A stretch of DNA of 44,565 bases from UMGS1783 sp900555065 (GCA_937991645.1 CALKPL010000032.1:1-44565), one strand, 5' to 3'. Shown: positions 1 to 8,040, counted from the first letter of the stretch. The notes: a model not told the origin generated them from the letters alone. Made by a program: numbers and translations.

Positions 1-284
1 ATGCCGCCCATCGCCCGGCGCGCTCGCCCCTTTCGGCGGGAAACCCATCCGGCGCACGCCTCTCCCACACCGTATCCCGCACCGCCCGCATTCCCTCTTT
101 GCCGGCGCAAACGGGCAAAACGAAATCCGCACGGCAAACGCAGGGCGAACGCGCGCAGGCCCCGCCGCCGCGCTCCATGCCGCCCATCGCCCGGCGCGCT
201 CGCCCCTTTCGGCGGGAAACCCATCCGGCGCGCGCCCTTCCACACCGTATCCCGCACCGCCCGCATTCCCTCTTTGCCGGCGCA
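1..284. repeat. Diverged direct repeat, two ~108-bp units
   Basis: Units at 1-109 and 177-284 share nearly the whole sequence, beginning ATGCCGCCCATCGCCCGG and ending at CTTTGCCGGCGCAA, with one indel and a few substitutions. The spacing is 176 bp. The first unit begins at the window edge, so it may continue upstream. All frames are proline/arginine-rich translations of GC-rich DNA without a ribosome binding site, so I do not call a gene here. Confidence 0.8.
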
Positions 285-672
285 ACGCAGAACCACGAAG
301 CGTCCCACAATACGCGCGGCTTCTATATCGCCGCGACCCATCCGATCCGCTTCCCCATCCGCCTGACCATGAATTTGACGCGTGAAACACAAGGTTTATC
401 CGGAACGGCCCATTTTCCGGTTTGTCATACCGATAAATTGCTTTGATTTGTCACGCTCATAATTCAAAAAAAACTGGCTACAATAACATCGTATCCAGCA
501 TGTTTTTAACCCACACTACCCACCAAAATTCCTTCCAATTAATTTATGCAAATACAAAAAACACCAATTTTCGACGTGATATCCGTTAAAAAAAAGATGT
601 TTAAAAGGAATTTCCGTTAATTATTCACAATAAGTTCTTAGTTAGTGCATAATATGTCAGGGTGATGATGTT
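285..672. other. Gene-free stretch, GC-rich then AT-rich
   Basis: No coding region is supported. Composition changes at about 450 from GC-rich to AT-rich. The AT-rich half serves as upstream region of the XRE gene at 673. TCCGTTAA occurs twice about 30 bp apart (near 583 and 613), a possible operator pair. A weak promoter, TTCACA at 624-629 and CATAAT at 648-653 with an 18-bp spacer, lies directly before the gene. Confidence 0.45.
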
Positions 673-915
673 ATGAGAAAATACAGAGATCCTCGTGAGT
701 TCGGTCGTGTGCGGGATTTGCGGGAAGACGCCGATCTAAATCAGAAACAGGTAGCGGACTATCTGTCGGTCGCCCAGACGACCTACTCGGACTATGAATT
801 GGGAAAACTGAACATCCCAATTCCCATCCTTGTAAAGCTCGCAAATTTCTACAAAACCAGCATTGATTACATTGTCGGACTTACAAACGAACGCGAATGC
901 TACCCCAGAGACTGA
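673..915 (+). CDS. Small XRE-family helix-turn-helix regulator
   Basis: An 80-residue protein that is essentially one Cro/C1-type DNA-binding domain. The fold is readable as LNQKQVADYLSVAQTTYSDYE (helices 2-3, residues about 23-43), followed by the usual closing segment ILVKLANFYKTSIDYIVGLT. A partial Shine-Dalgarno (GGTGATG) sits a few bases before the ATG. It stands alone, with terminator-like hairpins after it. The target is unknown; autoregulation through the upstream TCCGTTAA repeats is an inference. It resembles the broken regulator at 4029-4248, which shares the LREDxD and IDY/VEY-(I/L)xG(L/R)T features. Confidence 0.85.
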   Translation: MRKYRDPREFGRVRDLREDADLNQKQVADYLSVAQTTYSDYELGKLNIPIPILVKLANFYKTSIDYIVGLTNERECYPRD

Positions 916-953
916 TCTGCGGCGCTACATAGGCAAAGCGGAGCAGCGACGCA

Positions 954-1047
954 GTTTTCAGGGTACGGATGCGCCCTGAAAACGCATCTGTAATTTGTTT
1001 GATTTTATTTTAACGCCTGGCGCCCCCGGTGTCCGGCGTTCTTTTTC
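954..1047 (+). terminator. Two hairpins after the XRE gene
   Basis: The first hairpin is a 10-bp perfect stem (GTTTTCAGGG at 954-963 with its complement at 974-983). The second has AACGCC at 1012-1017 pairing with GGCGTT at 1035-1040 and is followed by a T-rich run (TTCTTTTTCT), so it is the likelier terminator of the rightward gene. Confidence 0.5.
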
Positions 1048-1218
1048 TGTCCGCATTTCGCGGTCCATGCCATGCTTATTCCCGGCAGGGCCGGCATTCC
1101 TCATCGCACAGCCAAATTGCAGCTGTTCAAAACCTCGCTTTCTATAGGTTTGCCAGCCAGGCGGCAAATGCGCCGAATCTGTCGGCAGCCTTTTCCCCGC
1201 CGAATCCGTTTGCATGAA

Positions 1219-1254
1219 AAAGACGCCCTGCATCCATGGATGCAGGGCGTCTTT
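1219..1254 (-). terminator. Perfect 17-bp palindromic terminator
   Basis: AAAGACGCCCTGCATCC at 1219-1235 pairs without mismatch with 1238-1254. Read leftward it is followed by a T-run, so it probably ends the leftward DUF3842 operon; it may act in both directions. The gene-free interval 916-1372 holds only these hairpins. Confidence 0.75.
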
Positions 1255-1372
1255 CTGTTTTTCCGGATTCCCGTATTCCAGCCGCGGGCACTTAACCGCA
1301 CCAAGCGTCTGGCACATCCACTGAATGCCGGGAAAACAGCGTGCGCCGCCCGCCGCTGTTTTTCACATTATC

Positions 1373-1789
1373 CTAGTTCTGCGCCGCGCTCCAGGCACGC
1401 ACTGCCGCGGCCGCCTGATCGATGTACGCGCCCAACGGCAGTTCCTGCACGCCCACAAGGGTATGGCCGCAGCGGTTGAGCGGAATCAGAATCTTGTGCG
1501 CGCGGCTGCGGCTGACAGCCGCGGCCATAGCCGCCGTCACCTCGCCCAGAAGCGCGTCCGCCAGCACAATGCCGATCGGGCCCAGGATAAGATCCGCGTC
1601 CCGGCATGCGACGACCGCCGGGTTCTCCCCTGTCGCACCGAAATCCGCGCCCGCTTTCAGCATGGCCGCGGTGGCGACGCTGTTGGTGCCGACAGCGGTG
1701 ATCTCGGCCTGTACCTGCAGCTTGCGAATCCGTTCGATCAGCATGCCGCCGATCCGGCCTCCCTGTCCGTCTATAATGGTAATGCGCAT
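1373..1789 (-). CDS. DUF3842 family protein
   Basis: 138 residues. The start MRITIIDGQGGRIGG and the internal stretches VGTNSVATAAMLKAGAD and GPIGIVLADALLGE match my memory of the DUF3842 family, small Firmicutes proteins with a Rossmann-like glycine-rich N-terminus (DGQGGxIG) and no established function. The ATG is preceded by GGGGGAG at good spacing. It lies 15 bp after the amidotransferase-like gene and shares its promoter at 2593-2621, so the two are probably made together. Identification rests on recalled conservation, not an alignment. Confidence 0.8.
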   Translation of the reverse strand: MRITIIDGQGGRIGGMLIERIRKLQVQAEITAVGTNSVATAAMLKAGADFGATGENPAVVACRDADLILGPIGIVLADALLGEVTAAMAAAVSRSRAHKILIPLNRCGHTLVGVQELPLGAYIDQAAAAVRAWSAAQN

Positions 1790-1804
1790 TGCTTCTCCCC
1801 CTTT

Positions 1805-2482
1805 TTACAATCCGTCCGGCCGCGTGCGCGCAAGTTCTTCAGCCGCCGCGCAGAAAGCGCGCAGCAACGGGTCGGGTGCGGGCGCCGGCAGAAAACGAGC
1901 GCCTACGTAAAACTTATGACGCGCAAGCTCCGCCGCGGCCATATCGCCGCGCGGGTCCTCTGCCGCCACGCGCAGCCCGGCCCGCTCCAGCTGTGCGCGG
2001 TACGGTCCGCGCAAGCCGTATTCGCCGATATATTGCGCCTCAATATCCCGCTGTCCGTACGCCGCGGCGAGCATGGAACCGGGCAAAAGTCTGCAGGAGT
2101 CCCGCCCGTAACCATTGTGAACGAACACGTCCGCCGCGTTTACCGAAAGGCCCAGCACGTCTTGGATATAATCCAGAACTGCAGCCGCAAACCCCGCGCC
2201 CAAGCCGAGAAACGGAATGTCCCGCTGCCGCGCGTAACGCGCTACGGCAGCCATTCCCTCCATACTGCCATTCCCGTCAATCCCGCCAACAGCGGCCACG
2301 CCGTCGACATCCCACAGCAGGCTGTGCAGGCGCGCGCGCGCGAGCTGGTCGGGCGCGACCAGACGCAGCTGTGCGGACGGACACACGGCGTATATCCCCT
2401 TCTCCAGCGCTTTGTGCGCGCCGGCCGCCGCAAGCGCAATCCGTACCGGCGGCAAACCGGCCCCCGTTTCCCTGTACGACAC
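1805..2482 (-). CDS. CTP-synthase-type glutamine amidotransferase-like protein, catalytic triad lost
   Basis: 225 residues that follow the C-terminal amidotransferase domain of CTP synthase: GGIDGNGSMEGMAAVARYAR corresponds to the GGFG...EGK...AIRYAR region, PFLGLGAGF (90-98) to PFLGICLGM, and FYVGARFLPAPAPDPLL to FFVxxQFHPE...PLF. The nucleophile Cys is Gly95, the catalytic His is Leu198 and the Glu is Ala200, so glutaminase activity should be absent. There is no N-terminal synthetase domain. Stand-alone relatives exist, described as CTP synthase C-terminal region-related proteins, some with selenocysteine; here there is no TGA. The GTG start has a strong AAGGGAGGT site. First gene of an operon with DUF3842; its role may be ligand binding. 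Confidence 0.75.
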   Translation of the reverse strand: MSYRETGAGLPPVRIALAAAGAHKALEKGIYAVCPSAQLRLVAPDQLARARLHSLLWDVDGVAAVGGIDGNGSMEGMAAVARYARQRDIPFLGLGAGFAAAVLDYIQDVLGLSVNAADVFVHNGYGRDSCRLLPGSMLAAAYGQRDIEAQYIGEYGLRGPYRAQLERAGLRVAAEDPRGDMAAAELARHKFYVGARFLPAPAPDPLLRAFCAAAEELARTRPDGL

Positions 2483-2592
2483 GGCGATACCTCCCTTATT
2501 TGTTCCGAGAATGGCAAAAAGGCCTTCACTGAATAACTTTTAGCCCCTGTTGGGGATAGTGTTGTTCAATGAATGCCTTTGTCACGTACCGT

Positions 2593-2621
2593 ATTATATT
2601 CGGATTCGACAAAAAAGTCAA
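2593..2621 (-). promoter_or_regulatory. Sigma-A-type promoter of the amidotransferase-like/DUF3842 operon
   Basis: Read leftward, TTGACT (2616-2621), a 17-bp spacer and a perfect TATAAT (2593-2598). Transcription would start about 100 bp before the GTG at 2482. Confidence 0.8.
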
Positions 2622-2779
2622 TTGGATGGGTGCACAAATATTAATTATTTGTGAATTGGATTTTGAGCATTTTTGTATAACGGTCCTTTCGTTGTTGGTT
2701 TATTTCACACCCAAGGCGGCTGTTTTACGCTGGTCACCAAATTTTTCAAGAGAAATTTACAATAACATCACAAAAAAAG

Positions 2780-2808
2780 TACACAATAACGCCCGGATGT
2801 GGTATACT
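2780..2808 (+). promoter_or_regulatory. Probable promoter of the glycerol dehydrogenase gene
   Basis: TACACA (2780-2785), 17 bp, TATACT (2803-2808), followed by the ribosome binding site AGGAAGGGG before the ATG at 2852. The rest of the 2622-2851 interval is AT-rich and shows no gene. Confidence 0.6.
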
Positions 2809-2851
2809 AAAAATGCAAATATCATAATACAATAAGGAAGGGGAATACACC

Positions 2852-3940
2852 ATGACACGCAGGACATACGCGCCCACGAAATACATTCAGGGGAAAAATG
2901 AACTGCAAAATCTCTACGCCGCAATTCAGCACCTGGGAACTGCGGGAGCATATGCCGTCGTAGACCCGTATATTCTGGACAATTACCGGCAGAACATCGA
3001 AGCGAGCTTTACCGGAACGCCCCTGCCTCTGCACATGAATCGTTTTGAGGGCGAATGCAGCCAGCCTGAAATCGACCGTCTGCTTGCCGACGTAAAGCGT
3101 ACAGGCGCAGATATCGTGCTCGGAATCGGCGGCGGCAAAGCGCTGGATACGGCCAAGGCGGTTGCTTTCTACGCGGAACTGCCCGCCGTCATTATTCCCA
3201 CCGCAGCGTCCACGGACGCGCCTTGCAGCGCCCTGTCCGTGCTCTACACGCCGGACGGGCAGTTTGACAAATATCTGTTCCTCCGCAACAATCCCGACCT
3301 TGTGCTTGTCGATACTGCGATCGTCGCAAACGCGCCCGTGCGCCTGCTCGTTTCTGGCATGGGCGACGCGCTGGCGACCTACTTTGAAGCGCGCGCCTGC
3401 CAGCGCAAAGGCGCCGTATCCATCGCGGGCGGCGTCTGCTCGGTCGCCGCGCTCGCGCTCGCCGAAGCCTGCCTGGACACGCTGTACAGCGAGGGTTACA
3501 AGGCAAAGCTCGCGGCAGAGCAGCACACTGTCTCCTCCGCTGTGGAGGACATTATCGAAGCGAATACCTACCTGAGCGGCCTGGGCTTTGAAAGCGGCGG
3601 CCTGGCCGGCGCGCACGCCATCCACAACGGATTGACCGTTCTGCCCGAATGCCATAAGATGTACCACGGCGAAAAAGTGGCGTTCGGTACACTTGTCCAG
3701 CTGGTTTTGGAGAACGCGCCGGACGAGGAGATCGAAGAGCTACTGGCTTTCTGCCGTAAAATCGGCCTGCCCACCAACCTCGCCATGCTCGGCGCGGCGG
3801 ACGTGCCCAGAGAGCGCATTATGGCCGTGGCGGAAGCTGCCTGCGCGCCGTCTGACACACTTCATAACATGCCGTTCCCCGTCACGCCGGAGGATGTATA
3901 CAGCGCTATTCTCGTTGCCGACCAGCTTGGCAGCAACTGA
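2852..3940 (+). CDS. gldA: Glycerol dehydrogenase, iron-containing alcohol dehydrogenase superfamily
   Basis: 362 residues, the usual length for GldA. The enzyme oxidises glycerol to dihydroxyacetone with NAD+ in the cytoplasm. Visible features are the dinucleotide-binding GIGGGKALDTAKA segment (residues about 90-102), the IPTAASTDAPCS active-site stretch, and metal ligands in MGDALATYFEAR (Asp), HAIHNGL (His) and MYHGEKVAFG (His). The start ATG follows AGGAAGGGG. It is monocistronic, with its own promoter and a strong terminator 17 bp after the stop. No dihydroxyacetone kinase lies beside it, although a FakA/Dak-related fragment is encoded at 7506-7757. Related glycerol-1-phosphate dehydrogenases are less likely given the overall pattern. 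Confidence 0.92.
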   Translation: MTRRTYAPTKYIQGKNELQNLYAAIQHLGTAGAYAVVDPYILDNYRQNIEASFTGTPLPLHMNRFEGECSQPEIDRLLADVKRTGADIVLGIGGGKALDTAKAVAFYAELPAVIIPTAASTDAPCSALSVLYTPDGQFDKYLFLRNNPDLVLVDTAIVANAPVRLLVSGMGDALATYFEARACQRKGAVSIAGGVCSVAALALAEACLDTLYSEGYKAKLAAEQHTVSSAVEDIIEANTYLSGLGFESGGLAGAHAIHNGLTVLPECHKMYHGEKVAFGTLVQLVLENAPDEEIEELLAFCRKIGLPTNLAMLGAADVPRERIMAVAEAACAPSDTLHNMPFPVTPEDVYSAILVADQLGSN

Positions 3941-3956
3941 CCCTCCTTTTAGCCGC

Positions 3957-3986
3957 AAAAAAGGGCCGCGAATGCGGCCCTTTTTT
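3957..3986 (+). terminator. Intrinsic terminator of gldA
   Basis: AAGGGCCGC pairs with GCGGCCCTT around a GAAT loop, flanked by A6 and T6, so it could work in both directions. Confidence 0.9.
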
Positions 3987-4028
3987 GCGCGCCGCCGGCG
4001 CCGCTGCGAAAAACACTCCGGCATCCGG

Positions 4029-4248
4029 TTATACCCGCCTGTACGCGCGCTTTTCGCCTGTCCTTCCGATCAGATACTCCACGCTGGCGTTTGAGAACGA
4101 CGCGAGTTTAACAATTAAGAAGCAGAGGACTGTCCCGTTCTTCGCGCTCATATTCGGAATAAAGAGACTGGTCGCGCCGCAGGCGATCCGCAGTCTCTTG
4201 CCGCGTCGGGTCATGATCTTCCCGCATATCCCTGATTTTCAATTTCAT
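4029..4248 (-). pseudogene. Frameshifted XRE-family regulator
   Basis: The leftward frame from the ATG at 4246-4248, preceded by GGGGA, reads MKLKIRDMREDHDPTRQ, then a helix-turn-helix segment (ETADRLRRDQSLYSEYERE), and stops shortly after EERDSPLLL. The overlapping next frame continues with IVKLASFSNASVEYLIGRT, the normal closing part of the same domain, to a stop at 4029. A single-base change around the run CTGCTTCTTAATTG restores a full-length regulator of about 70 residues. I read this as a frameshift in a gene like the one at 673-915. A sequencing error cannot be excluded. Confidence 0.8.
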
Positions 4249-4328
4249 ACGGTATCATCTCCCCATAATGATAGGTAAGGACAATATGTGCTAGCAGGGA
4301 ATTGGACGAATAGAATCTAATTTGTTAT

Positions 4329-4349
4329 ACGCAGCTATGCTGCGTTTTT
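4329..4349 (+). terminator. Orphan terminator-like hairpin
   Basis: ACGCAGC-TAT-GCTGCGT followed by T5 on the plus strand. No rightward gene lies immediately upstream, so it may be a leftover or serve an unrecognised transcript. Confidence 0.45.
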
Positions 4350-4676
4350 GTTTTATACCCGGAGCCTGCATATTTTATGCATACCCGGTTTGCTTTATAA
4401 TAGCCGCAGTCGCCGGGACAGCTGATAAGGTTGCGCAAACACCTGCGCCCATTCCATCGACGCATCGGAAAAACGTAGCCGCCCGCGTTTTAAAATGGCG
4501 CGATCCCCCTCCAATAAACATGCCATAAAAGCGGCGGCTACGCATACACAGCCGGAGAAATCCTGTTCAATTAAGGGAAACAAGAAATATCAATAACAAT
4601 TCCTGTTTGTATTTTCTTTCAATGTATGATTCAGCAGCCTCACAGATTCAGCGCAAAATCAAAATAGGAATTCATT
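4350..4676. other. Gene-free stretch downstream of the P-type ATPase
   Basis: No recognisable gene. A short leftward open frame at 4395-4583 has no convincing ribosome binding site or family resemblance. The last ~100 bp before the ATPase stop is AT-rich with repeated CTGAATC motifs but no clean terminator. Confidence 0.4.
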
Positions 4677-7178
4677 CTATTTCCTGCGTTTCAGATATTT
4701 TACAAGTTCGTACCAAAGCGTAGCCGCGGCGGCGGCCGCCGCCGCGCAAAGCAGCCAGGGCAGAGGCAGGGCCGCAAGTTTTAAAAAACCGTTGAGCGGG
4801 GTGTACATGCATGCAAACAGCAGGAGCAACGCCCCGCCGGCAGCCGCCCAGAACACGCCGTCCCGCGCAAGCCGCCGCATGGATTGCCAGGCGCTGTCAA
4901 CTGCCGAACAGTTCACCAGCACCAGCAGCAGATTTGCCAGAATCAGCACGGTCAGCCCAACGCTGCGCGCCGCAGCCGCGCCGCTTTGGGCAATCGCCGT
5001 GTAATAACCGCCAAACGCGGCCGCAAAAATCGCCAATCCCTGCGCCGCGCTTTTGCCAAGGGTACGCGCCGTCAGCAGGCGTTCCGAAGGCGAACGCGGC
5101 GGGCGCTCCATAATATCGGCTTCGGCAGGCAGCCGTTCCAGCACAATCGAACAGGTGGGGTCAATGATCAGTTCAAGCAGGACGACGTGCAACGGCAGCA
5201 GAAAAATAGAAGCGGATGGAATGCCGAGCATAGGCGCAAGCAGCGCGGACAATGCAATCGGGATATGGATGGCAAACACATATCCCACCGCTCTGCGTAT
5301 GTTATCGTAAATCCTGCGCCCGTCCCGAACGGTCCGGACAATCGTCGAAAACTGGTCGTCGAGCAATATAAGGTCGGCAGCCTCGCGCGCCACCTCGCTG
5401 CCCCGCCCGCCCATGGCGACGCCAATGTTTGCGCATTTCAGGGCGGGCGCGTCGTTCACGCCGTCCCCGGTCATGGCGACAATTTCACCGTTTTCCTGCA
5501 AAGCCTTCACAATCCGCATCTTGTGCTCCGGCTCCACGCGTGAAAAAACAGACGTCGCGCCGACGGCATCGCGCAGCTGTTCGTCGCTCATTGCGTCGAG
5601 TGCGTCGCCCGTGACAGGCGCGCCGACAGAGCGAATACCGACTTTGTCCGCAATTGCGGCGGCTGTTACGCCGTTGTCCCCCGTAATCATGATCACGCGG
5701 ATTCCAGCACGCTGCAGCTCGGCTATATCCTCCCGCACACCTTCCCGCGGCGGGTCGGCAAGTCCCGTAAGGCCGCACAGGCGCAGCCTGCATTCGTCCA
5801 GCCGCGTCGGGATTTCGGCGCCGCAGTCCAGCCGCGCCGCGCCCACGGCGATCACGCGCAGTCCCTGCGCCGCCATATGCCTGGCCTCGTCCCGCGCCGC
5901 GGCAAGCGCGTCGTCTTTCAGCCCGCACAGGGGTAGAATACTTTCCGGACTGCCCTTTGCAGCCAGGATCAGGCCGTCGCCGCGCCGCCAGACATGCCCC
6001 ATCATCTTTTGCCGGCTTGTAAAGGCGTATTCCGCCGCCAGCTCGCCGCAAAACAGCGTTTCGCGCGCAAACCCCATTTCGGCGCAGTAGTCCAGCATCG
6101 CCCGCTCCATTGGGTCGTACGCGTCCGGCTCGCACGCAAGGCCCATCATTTCACACAGCTCCCGCTCGCCACCGTCCACAGCCCATGTCCGCTGTACCTG
6201 CATACGGTTCTGCGTAACGGTGCCCGTTTTGTCAACGCACAGCACGCTGACCGCGCCCAGCGTCTCCACGCCGGGCAGGCTGCGCACAAGCGCCCGCTCC
6301 CGCGCAAGCCGCCATGCGCCCATGGACAAAAACACAGTGAGGATTACGGGGAACTCCTCAGGAATCATCGCCATGGCAAGCGTGATGCCGGCCAGCACGC
6401 TTTGCGTAAAACGGTCTGCCGGGCTGGCGCCGGCAATATTGAACCAGGTCGCAACGCAGACCAATACGAAAAGAATGCCGGCCACAGCCGCACAGGTCCG
6501 TACCAGCGCGCCGGTCTGCCGTTTGAGCGGCGAAACCTGCGTGGGCGCCGCGGCCGTGCCCAGGCCGATTTTTCCGTATTCAGTCTGCGCGCCGATGCGC
6601 TCCACCCGCACGGCGGCGGAGCCCTGGGTCACAAGCGTCCCGGCGTAACAGTAGTCCCGCCGCCAGTAACCGCCGCCGCCCGTCCGTACCGACTTCCATA
6701 CACCCTCCGACTCTCCCGTCAGCATGGATTCGTCCACGCACAGGTCGCTGCACTGTACGATCGCGCCGTCCGCGGCAATCTTATCCCCCTCGCTCACCAG
6801 CATCAGGTCGCCGGGCACCAGATCGGCGCTCGGAATCCACTGCTCCCGTCCGTCGCGCACCACCCGTGCCTTTGGCGCGGAAAGGTCGCGCAGTGCGCTG
6901 AGCGTTCTGTCGGTTTTCCACTCCTGTATTACGTCGATCCCTACAATTCCCGCTACAAAGACCAGCATTACCGTGCCGTCGCGCGGCTCGCCCAGCGCAA
7001 AGTAGATCGCCGCCGCCGCAAGCAGCAGCAGAAACATCGGCTCACAGACCATGCGCAGCAGCTTTTTCAGCGCGCCGCCCTTTTTCTGAGGCCTTAGCTC
7101 GTTTTTTCCGCAGCGCGCCTGCAGCCGCTCCGCCTCTTCCGTCGTCAGGCCGCTTGGCCTGTTCTGTCCGTCCGTCAT
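4677..7178 (-). CDS. Cation-translocating P-type ATPase, calcium-type (P2) subgroup
   Basis: 833 residues from the ATG at 7178, chosen because AAAGGGAGGATTCTTTT precedes it; an in-frame ATG ten codons upstream has no site. An inner-membrane pump driven by ATP through an aspartyl-phosphate intermediate. The N-terminal cation-ATPase segment (GLTTEEAERLQARCGKNEL), TGES actuator motif, AMIPEEFPVIL in transmembrane helix 4, the phosphorylation site CVDKTGTVTQNRM, MITGDN and MTGDGVNDAPALK are all readable in order, followed by the C-terminal helices. PEEFP replaces the PEGLP of classical calcium pumps; this variant is common in bacterial members, and the ion remains unproven. The promoter at 7429-7457 is followed by a leader with an internal terminator, suggesting attenuation. 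Confidence 0.9.
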   Translation of the reverse strand: MTDGQNRPSGLTTEEAERLQARCGKNELRPQKKGGALKKLLRMVCEPMFLLLLAAAAIYFALGEPRDGTVMLVFVAGIVGIDVIQEWKTDRTLSALRDLSAPKARVVRDGREQWIPSADLVPGDLMLVSEGDKIAADGAIVQCSDLCVDESMLTGESEGVWKSVRTGGGGYWRRDYCYAGTLVTQGSAAVRVERIGAQTEYGKIGLGTAAAPTQVSPLKRQTGALVRTCAAVAGILFVLVCVATWFNIAGASPADRFTQSVLAGITLAMAMIPEEFPVILTVFLSMGAWRLARERALVRSLPGVETLGAVSVLCVDKTGTVTQNRMQVQRTWAVDGGERELCEMMGLACEPDAYDPMERAMLDYCAEMGFARETLFCGELAAEYAFTSRQKMMGHVWRRGDGLILAAKGSPESILPLCGLKDDALAAARDEARHMAAQGLRVIAVGAARLDCGAEIPTRLDECRLRLCGLTGLADPPREGVREDIAELQRAGIRVIMITGDNGVTAAAIADKVGIRSVGAPVTGDALDAMSDEQLRDAVGATSVFSRVEPEHKMRIVKALQENGEIVAMTGDGVNDAPALKCANIGVAMGGRGSEVAREAADLILLDDQFSTIVRTVRDGRRIYDNIRRAVGYVFAIHIPIALSALLAPMLGIPSASIFLLPLHVVLLELIIDPTCSIVLERLPAEADIMERPPRSPSERLLTARTLGKSAAQGLAIFAAAFGGYYTAIAQSGAAAARSVGLTVLILANLLLVLVNCSAVDSAWQSMRRLARDGVFWAAAGGALLLLFACMYTPLNGFLKLAALPLPWLLCAAAAAAAATLWYELVKYLKRRK

Positions 7179-7260
7179 AAAAGAATCCTCCCTTTCGCCG
7201 CAAGGCATGTTTGAGTTCTCCTATGGCACTCCATGTCCAAAAGCCGCCGCCCGAAGGGCA

Positions 7261-7301
7261 AATAAAAAGCACCTGCGGGACAACTACTGTCCCGCAGATG
7301 C
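7261..7301 (-). terminator. Intrinsic terminator inside the ATPase 5' leader (attenuator candidate)
   Basis: A perfect 10-bp stem (7273-7282 with 7288-7297), extendable past one mismatch, is followed leftward by TTTTTATT. It lies about 165 nt after the predicted start of transcription and about 85 nt before the start codon of the P-type ATPase, so full-length mRNA requires read-through. Confidence 0.75.
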
Positions 7302-7422
7302 GCATTTTCATCCGCTGCCGCTCGCCTGCGGCCCGGCCCCACGCCCTTTCGGGCGTCGCCTGCTCAGTTTGTACTGTTGATTTCTCATTCCCTGCGGAAT
7401 GGTATGCAGTGCAAAGAGATTG
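7302..7422 (-). promoter_or_regulatory. Structured 5' leader of the P-type ATPase, possible riboswitch
   Basis: Between the promoter and the internal terminator the leftward RNA can form at least two hairpins: CATTCC/GGAATG with a GCAG-type loop, and ACGCCC-GAAA-GGGCGT with a GNRA tetraloop, followed by the GC-rich segment GGGGCCGGGCCGCAGGCGAG. I could not match it to the yybP-ykoY, M-box, NiCo or sodium/lithium riboswitch consensus sequences from memory. Attenuation by an ion is an inference. Confidence 0.4.
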
Positions 7423-7428
7423 TGTTAT

Positions 7429-7457
7429 ATTATATGCAGCGCAAAGCCGTTTGTCAA
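7429..7457 (-). promoter_or_regulatory. Full-consensus promoter of the P-type ATPase
   Basis: Leftward TTGACA (7452-7457), exactly 17 bp, TATAAT (7429-7434). Transcription would start near 7422, giving a leader of about 240 nt. Confidence 0.9.
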
Positions 7458-7505
7458 CCGTTCTGCATATGAAAAATTTATAACAGCCGCACCGCCGGGC
7501 CGCGT

Positions 7506-7757
7506 TCAGCCCTGCAGACCCTGCGCCTGCCGTTCCATGTCCTCGATCACAATATCGTAAATGCTGCCGAGCGAGGCGCAGTATTCCAGCACTTTCCATG
7601 GTTCGTTTGTGTGAAAGTGTATTTTCACAACCTCTTCGTCGCCCACGGCAAGCAGGCAGTCGCCCTGAAAATGCTCCTGGAAATAGGCGGCGATTGCATC
7701 CTCGTCCAGCCCCTTGCCCTCAATCAGCAGTTGGGTGTCGTACCGAAATTCCAGCAT
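7506..7757 (-). CDS. Stand-alone FakA/YloV C-terminal-like domain
   Basis: 83 residues from the ATG at 7757, preceded by GGGAGAGG. The segment GDCLLAVGDEEVVKIHFHTNEPWKVLEYCASLG with IVIEDM near the end resembles the C-terminal module of FakA/YloV, the Dak2-containing fatty-acid kinase subunit, where similar words (VGDxxxVKVHxHTxxPGxVLEYA) occur. The kinase domain itself is missing, and no FakB/DegV partner is in the window. Whether this is a normal small protein or a relic is unclear; the good ribosome binding site and dedicated promoter (7825-7853) argue that it is expressed. Its reaction is unknown. Confidence 0.7.
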   Translation of the reverse strand: MLEFRYDTQLLIEGKGLDEDAIAAYFQEHFQGDCLLAVGDEEVVKIHFHTNEPWKVLEYCASLGSIYDIVIEDMERQAQGLQG

Positions 7758-7824
7758 ATGAAACCTCTCCCTTTTTTTCCATATTCGCACTGCACACGCC
7801 GGGGCGCGCCCTGTGCCCGCCTAT

Positions 7825-7853
7825 ATTATACCGCAAACTTCTCCGGCGGTAAA
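7825..7853 (-). promoter_or_regulatory. Promoter of the FakA-C-like gene
   Basis: Leftward TTTACC (7848-7853), 17 bp, TATAAT (7825-7830), about 60 bp before the start codon at 7757. Confidence 0.75.
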
Positions 7854-8011
7854 GAAAAACCCGCGTCCGGCTTCGTACGCGCAAAACGGCGGTCGGCGCG
7901 ATCCTGCCCTGTTTTTGCATGGTCTGCATAGCCTGGCCGCGCGCACATACAGCCCCCCTGTTTCTGCAATTTAGTGCCGATTTCTCCTGTAAAAAGCACT
8001 GGGTTTCAGGG

Positions 8012-8040
8012 TTGACTGTTTTCAGCCTCGCCTTTATAAT
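8012..8040 (+). promoter_or_regulatory. Strong rightward promoter far upstream of the MFS gene
   Basis: TTGACT (8012-8017), 17 bp, TATAAT (8035-8040). The next confident coding start is 547 bp downstream at 8587. Confidence 0.75.

Noticed and set aside
1325..2536. 403-codon rightward open frame
   Set aside because: It is the antisense shadow of the DUF3842 and amidotransferase-like genes, which have proper start signals and family resemblance.
4395..4583. 62-codon leftward open frame
   Set aside because: No ribosome binding site of quality and no recognisable sequence.
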